NCBI GenBank assembly: GCA_022041995.1
Contig: CP074386.1
Coordinates: forward strand, 62,001-126,000
Direction: 5' to 3'
Length of the DNA: 64,000 nucleotides
DNA from: Cupriavidus necator
Lineage (GTDB): Bacteria > Pseudomonadota > Gammaproteobacteria > Burkholderiales > Burkholderiaceae
The position numbers and the translations under genes were made by a program. Under the pieces are notes generated by a model. That model had not been told where the DNA came from and made no database searches. It saw only the letters and a program-made list of their open reading frames with translations. Of the stretch, positions 61,768 to 64,000 are shown one piece after another. Each line of letters starts with the position of its first letter. The first letter of the stretch is position 1.

Positions 61768-62086
61768 ATAGGCGGGGTGTCGCTGCACGTGCCAAGGCGC
61801 TGGGTTCTCCGCAGTACGACGTACATATAGCCGTCCACGACGAACACGCGCAACGGGATCAAAGGAGTCTTCCCGGAAAAGCATCGGTGCATCCTCGAGA
61901 CGCGCAAAGCTCCGATTACGGGGCCAGTCAGAAAGCGCACCCACATGAGCCGCAAGAGAGACGAAGGGCGGCGATGGCCAGATGGCATGCCCGTACAGGC
62001 TCAGCGAGCCCTCGTAGAAGAGGGACGTATCTTGGTCGATCCCGATGGCTGTCCCACTCATGATCCTCCTTTTCTGTATGGTTATC

Positions 62087-62258
62087 GGGGTGATCGTACC
62101 TTTCGTGCAAAAAGTGGCGGCGATCAACCGGAGAACCGCCTCCGGCAAGGCTATGCCCCTTCCCGCCTTTCGCACGACCGGTGAGATTGCAACCCCTTGA
62201 TTCACAATAGCTTTTGGGGCCAGACCGCCAGATTTAACACGAAAGGTACGATCACCCC
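62087..62258. repeat. 172-bp MITE-like element with perfect 21-bp terminal inverted repeats
   Basis: The same 21 bases (starting GGGGTGATCG, ending TTTCGTG) occur at 62087-62107 and, inverted, at 62238-62258. The 130 bp between hold no gene. The right copy truncates the H-NS-like gene (its stop is inside the repeat). The left copy lies just upstream of the unknown gene start at 62061, so it may supply or disrupt promoter sequence. Confidence 0.7.
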
Positions 62259-62479
62259 TTGAGCCACGAGGGCATCTCGCCCTGCCCGTCCCAGGTCAGC
62301 CCTTCCGCGTTGCGGTAGCAGACCACCGGCGCCGGTGGTGCGGGCGGTGGAGGTGGCTCGGGTGGGGGCGGCGGCGCAAAGCACCCCGCCGCGTCGAGCT
62401 CTTCGAGGGTGAGCCCGTAGTCGTCCATCTGCGCCTGGATCCAGCGGATCGCGTCCGCCCGCTCAGTTTTTGCTGTCAT
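62252..62479 (-). CDS. small H-NS-like protein, C-terminally truncated
   Basis: Starting at ATG 62479 (MTAKTERADAIRWIQ), the 75-residue product has a short dimerisation helix, a proline-rich linker (PPPPPEPPPPP) and the start of the H-NS DNA-binding loop (YRNAEGLTWDGQGEMPSWLKG). It stops inside the inverted repeat at 62238-62258, where homologues continue for about 15 residues. The core DNA-contact loop is present. Its start overlaps the end of an upstream acidic-tail gene remnant. Confidence 0.7.
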   Translation of the reverse strand: MTAKTERADAIRWIQAQMDDYGLTLEELDAAGCFAPPPPPEPPPPPAPPAPVVCYRNAEGLTWDGQGEMPSWLKG

Positions 62480-62515
62480 CGCTGCCGTCACTGCTGTCGT
62501 TGCCTTCGTCCTGGT
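62426..62515. repeat. direct repeat, copy 1
   Basis: About 90 bp match 63779-63870 with only a few differences. Each copy contains the start of the small H-NS-like gene and the end of an acidic-tail gene, so a segment was duplicated on both sides of the large H-NS-like gene. Confidence 0.75.
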
Positions 62516-62605
62516 TGTTAGGCAGCGCTGCCCCCGGGTCGTTGCCCGGCTCTTCCCCTTGGGCTTCCTGCGCAGTGGCCGCCGAACTTCCGGCCTGCCG
62601 AGTTT
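62463..62605 (-). pseudogene. remnant of a gene with acidic C-terminal tail
   Basis: The frame ends GNDSSDGSDDSKN before TGA 62463-62465 and matches the last part of the gene at 63816-64000. Upstream of about 62605 the similarity is lost. It overlaps the start of the small H-NS-like gene. Confidence 0.5.
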
Positions 62606-62651
62606 GCTAATCAGAATGGGGGCGGACCGGCCGCGCCCGCCAACCTGTCGT

Positions 62652-63701
62652 TCAGGACAAGAGATCGATTAGGAAACGCTCGGGCTTCTTGCCAATCCAC
62701 GCGGGAGCCCTACCGCGCCCCGACCAGGTCTGGCCCGTCTTCGGGTTGCGGTACCTCGGAGGCGGCGCGGCCTTCGTCTTGCTCGGAACAGCGCGGGCAG
62801 CGGGCTCAACACTGGGCTTGCCCGCAATGTCCTCAATGCTGAGGTCATACTCCTGCATCCACTGCCGAATCTCCTCCACGACCTTTGGCACTTCCGTGGC
62901 TCGCCACTGCTCAAGTTGCGCATTGACAGATGCCAGTTGAGCGAGCAGTGAGGATTGGGACGGGCGTTGGGTTGCGGTAGGCGCTTTTTGCTCCTGTCGC
63001 GGCTTCCGGGTTCGCGTCTTCTGAGTCGGCGCTTCCGGGGCAGCCTCCACGCCACGCAGTGTTATCTGCTTCGGCCCGCGCTTCCGGGTTGGGGTCGCTT
63101 GAGTCGTGACTTCCGGAGCGGCAACTTCGGCTCGGGTTTTCGGCTTTCGACCGCGCTTCGCGGCCCGCGTCTCTTCAGGCGCTGCTTCCGGAGCAGGGAC
63201 GTAAAGCGGTGCTACCGGGGCGGCCGTTTCGGTCAGTTCATCCTGTGCGGCAGCTTCCATCGGTTCGTCCGTGGCCAGGACTTCAACCGGAGCTTCGGCC
63301 ACGGCTTCAGTGGTCGCTTCCGAGGGCATGGCTTCAATGGGCGCTTCTGGCGCGTCAGATTCAGTCAACGCTTCCGAGGCGGCGGCTTCCCTCGATGCTT
63401 CCGGTGCCACGTCTTCCGTTGAAGCGTCCGGGGCTGCGTAAGGCCGCCGGCGCCGATATGACACGGTCGCCGTCGGGCCGCTATCCCGGCTTGTCGACCA
63501 GAAGTCCAAGCGTCGGGTCTGAGTGTCAACGCTGCCACTACCGGCGCATGCATCACTGGCTTCACCCATGACGGGATCCGCGTCGCGCATCGCCTCAGCG
63601 AGGGGAAGCTCCTTCTGACCCAATCCGTCCGTCGCATTGCTCGGGACAAGGGGTTCAACCACTTGCTCTGGGGCCAATTCGTTCTCCTTCATTGAAGTCA
63701 C
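62652..63701 (-). CDS. H-NS-like protein with long Ala/Pro/Glu-rich region and AT-hook-like motifs
   Basis: This 349-residue protein ends with a typical H-NS DNA-binding domain (PRYRNPKTGQTWSGRGRAPAWIG, about 312-335) preceded by a coiled-coil dimerisation helix (LLAQLASVNAQLEQW, about 255-290). The first 250 residues are low complexity with many Ala, Glu, Pro and Thr. The middle has basic patches KRGRKPKTR, TRKRGPKQ and RTRKPRQ that look like AT-hooks. Normal H-NS is about 100-135 residues, so this is an unusually long fusion. It probably silences AT-rich foreign DNA. Intact. Confidence 0.8.
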   Translation of the reverse strand: MTSMKENELAPEQVVEPLVPSNATDGLGQKELPLAEAMRDADPVMGEASDACAGSGSVDTQTRRLDFWSTSRDSGPTATVSYRRRRPYAAPDASTEDVAPEASREAAASEALTESDAPEAPIEAMPSEATTEAVAEAPVEVLATDEPMEAAAQDELTETAAPVAPLYVPAPEAAPEETRAAKRGRKPKTRAEVAAPEVTTQATPTRKRGPKQITLRGVEAAPEAPTQKTRTRKPRQEQKAPTATQRPSQSSLLAQLASVNAQLEQWRATEVPKVVEEIRQWMQEYDLSIEDIAGKPSVEPAARAVPSKTKAAPPPRYRNPKTGQTWSGRGRAPAWIGKKPERFLIDLLS

Positions 63702-63778
63702 TGCAGGTGCAGACGCTTCCTAATTCCATGGACGGTGAGACCTTGTCTCTCGCGTGTCGTTCGCTTCTCGCCTACGCC

Positions 63779-63870
63779 CATCTGCGCCTGGATCCAGCGA
63801 ATCGCGTCCGCCCGCTCAGTCTTTGCTGTCATCGCTGCCGTCACTGCTGTCGTTGCCATCGTCCTGATTG
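63779..63870. repeat. direct repeat, copy 2
   Basis: Matches 62426-62515. Here the small H-NS-like gene is reduced to its first 20 or so codons, which end at about 63778. The interval 63702-63778 holds only this junction. Confidence 0.75.
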
Positions 63871-64000
63871 TTGGGTTGCGCCGCCGATCCCGGCTCGTCG
63901 CCCTGTTCTTCGCTTAGCTCATCCCGCTGAGCTTCTCCCTGACCGTCGCCCTGCTCTTCCAGCGCGGTCGCCGCCGAACTGCCGGCCTTGCGCCGCCGGC
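63816..64000 (-). CDS. C-terminus of a gene with acidic tail (continues beyond the window)
   Basis: The open minus-strand frame enters from the right with RRRKAGSSAATALEEQG and ends in a Gln/Asp/Ser-rich acidic tail (NQDDGNDSSDGSDDSKD, stop at 63816-63818). Too little is visible to name it. Acidic tails after a basic segment occur in ParB/KfrA-type plasmid proteins, but that is only a suggestion. Confidence 0.5.
   Translation of the reverse strand, partial: RRRKAGSSAATALEEQGDGQGEAQRDELSEEQGDEPGSAAQPNNQDDGNDSSDGSDDSKD

Larger units (their letters stand above)
59912..62061 (-). pseudogene. unknown gene split by ISL3 copy 2
   Basis: The N-terminal part (62061-61768, MSGTAIGIDQDTSLFYEGSL; GGAGG just upstream) and the C-terminal part (60523-59912, NVYVSADERGF ... 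LIYRELRWTR) face the same way and flank the ISL3. The C-terminal part shows one more frame change near 60415 (HHDTVLILG to FRRPRYTAHPVL). Assembled length is about 300 residues. The last 120 residues are helical with RCREAATAALN and ARLHARGKSAEQ. I do not know the family; location suggests a defence-associated gene. That both halves belong together is an inference from position and lack of other ends. Confidence 0.45.

Overview
The window looks like accessory DNA of a plant pathogen of the Ralstonia solanacearum species complex. Three things point there: a giant type III effector with about 27 SKWP-type repeats (RipS/XopAD family), a second effector-like gene with a predicted N-myristoylation signal and a perfect HrpB promoter box (TTCG-N16-TTCG), and GC-rich coding DNA packed with IS families typical of Burkholderiales. 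The very high IS load would fit an IS-rich lineage of the complex, but that is inference. H-NS-like and KfrA-like genes at both ends suggest plasmid or megaplasmid material.

Layout. 0-0.7 kb: IS256 and IS3 remnants. 0.8-5.9 kb: a toxin-antitoxin-chaperone module (MqsR-like toxin, MqsA-like antitoxin, SecB-like chaperone) whose toxin is split by a 3.2-kb transposon carrying a zinc-ribbon protein, a DDE integrase and an AAA ATPase. 6-7.2 kb: H-NS and KfrA remnants. 7.4-16.3 kb: a Tn3-family transposon (tnpA, tnpC, a tyrosine recombinase, a helical-repeat protein) invaded by IS1595 and IS5 elements, followed by a second truncated recombinase. 17.7-22.4 kb: an overlapping operon of SNF2-type helicase, SWIM zinc-finger protein, a 33-residue ORF and a SEC-C protein. 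23.3-34.3 kb: the effector locus. 34.5-41.7 kb: nested IS elements (IS3, ISL3, IS256, IS5, two IS630, IS4) and a recombinase stub. 41.9-45.4 kb: a prolyl oligopeptidase gene split by an ISAzo13-like element. 45.5-62.1 kb: a defence-like island. It holds an ATPase / HNH nuclease / helicase-nuclease operon, an RHH regulator / TrlF / AlbA_2 ATPase operon, and two unrecognised genes, interrupted by two near-identical IS630 copies and one ISL3. 62.1-64 kb: a small MITE-like element and two H-NS-like genes.

Two kinds of damage recur. In five genes both halves survive on either side of an inserted element (toxin, tnpC, prolyl oligopeptidase, defence ATPase, an unknown gene). In about fifteen genes the coding sense jumps frame by one base, often in G or C runs; that is either real decay or uncorrected assembly error. 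Several candidate systems could therefore be intact in relatives but are broken as written here. No tRNA, rRNA or CRISPR array was seen.
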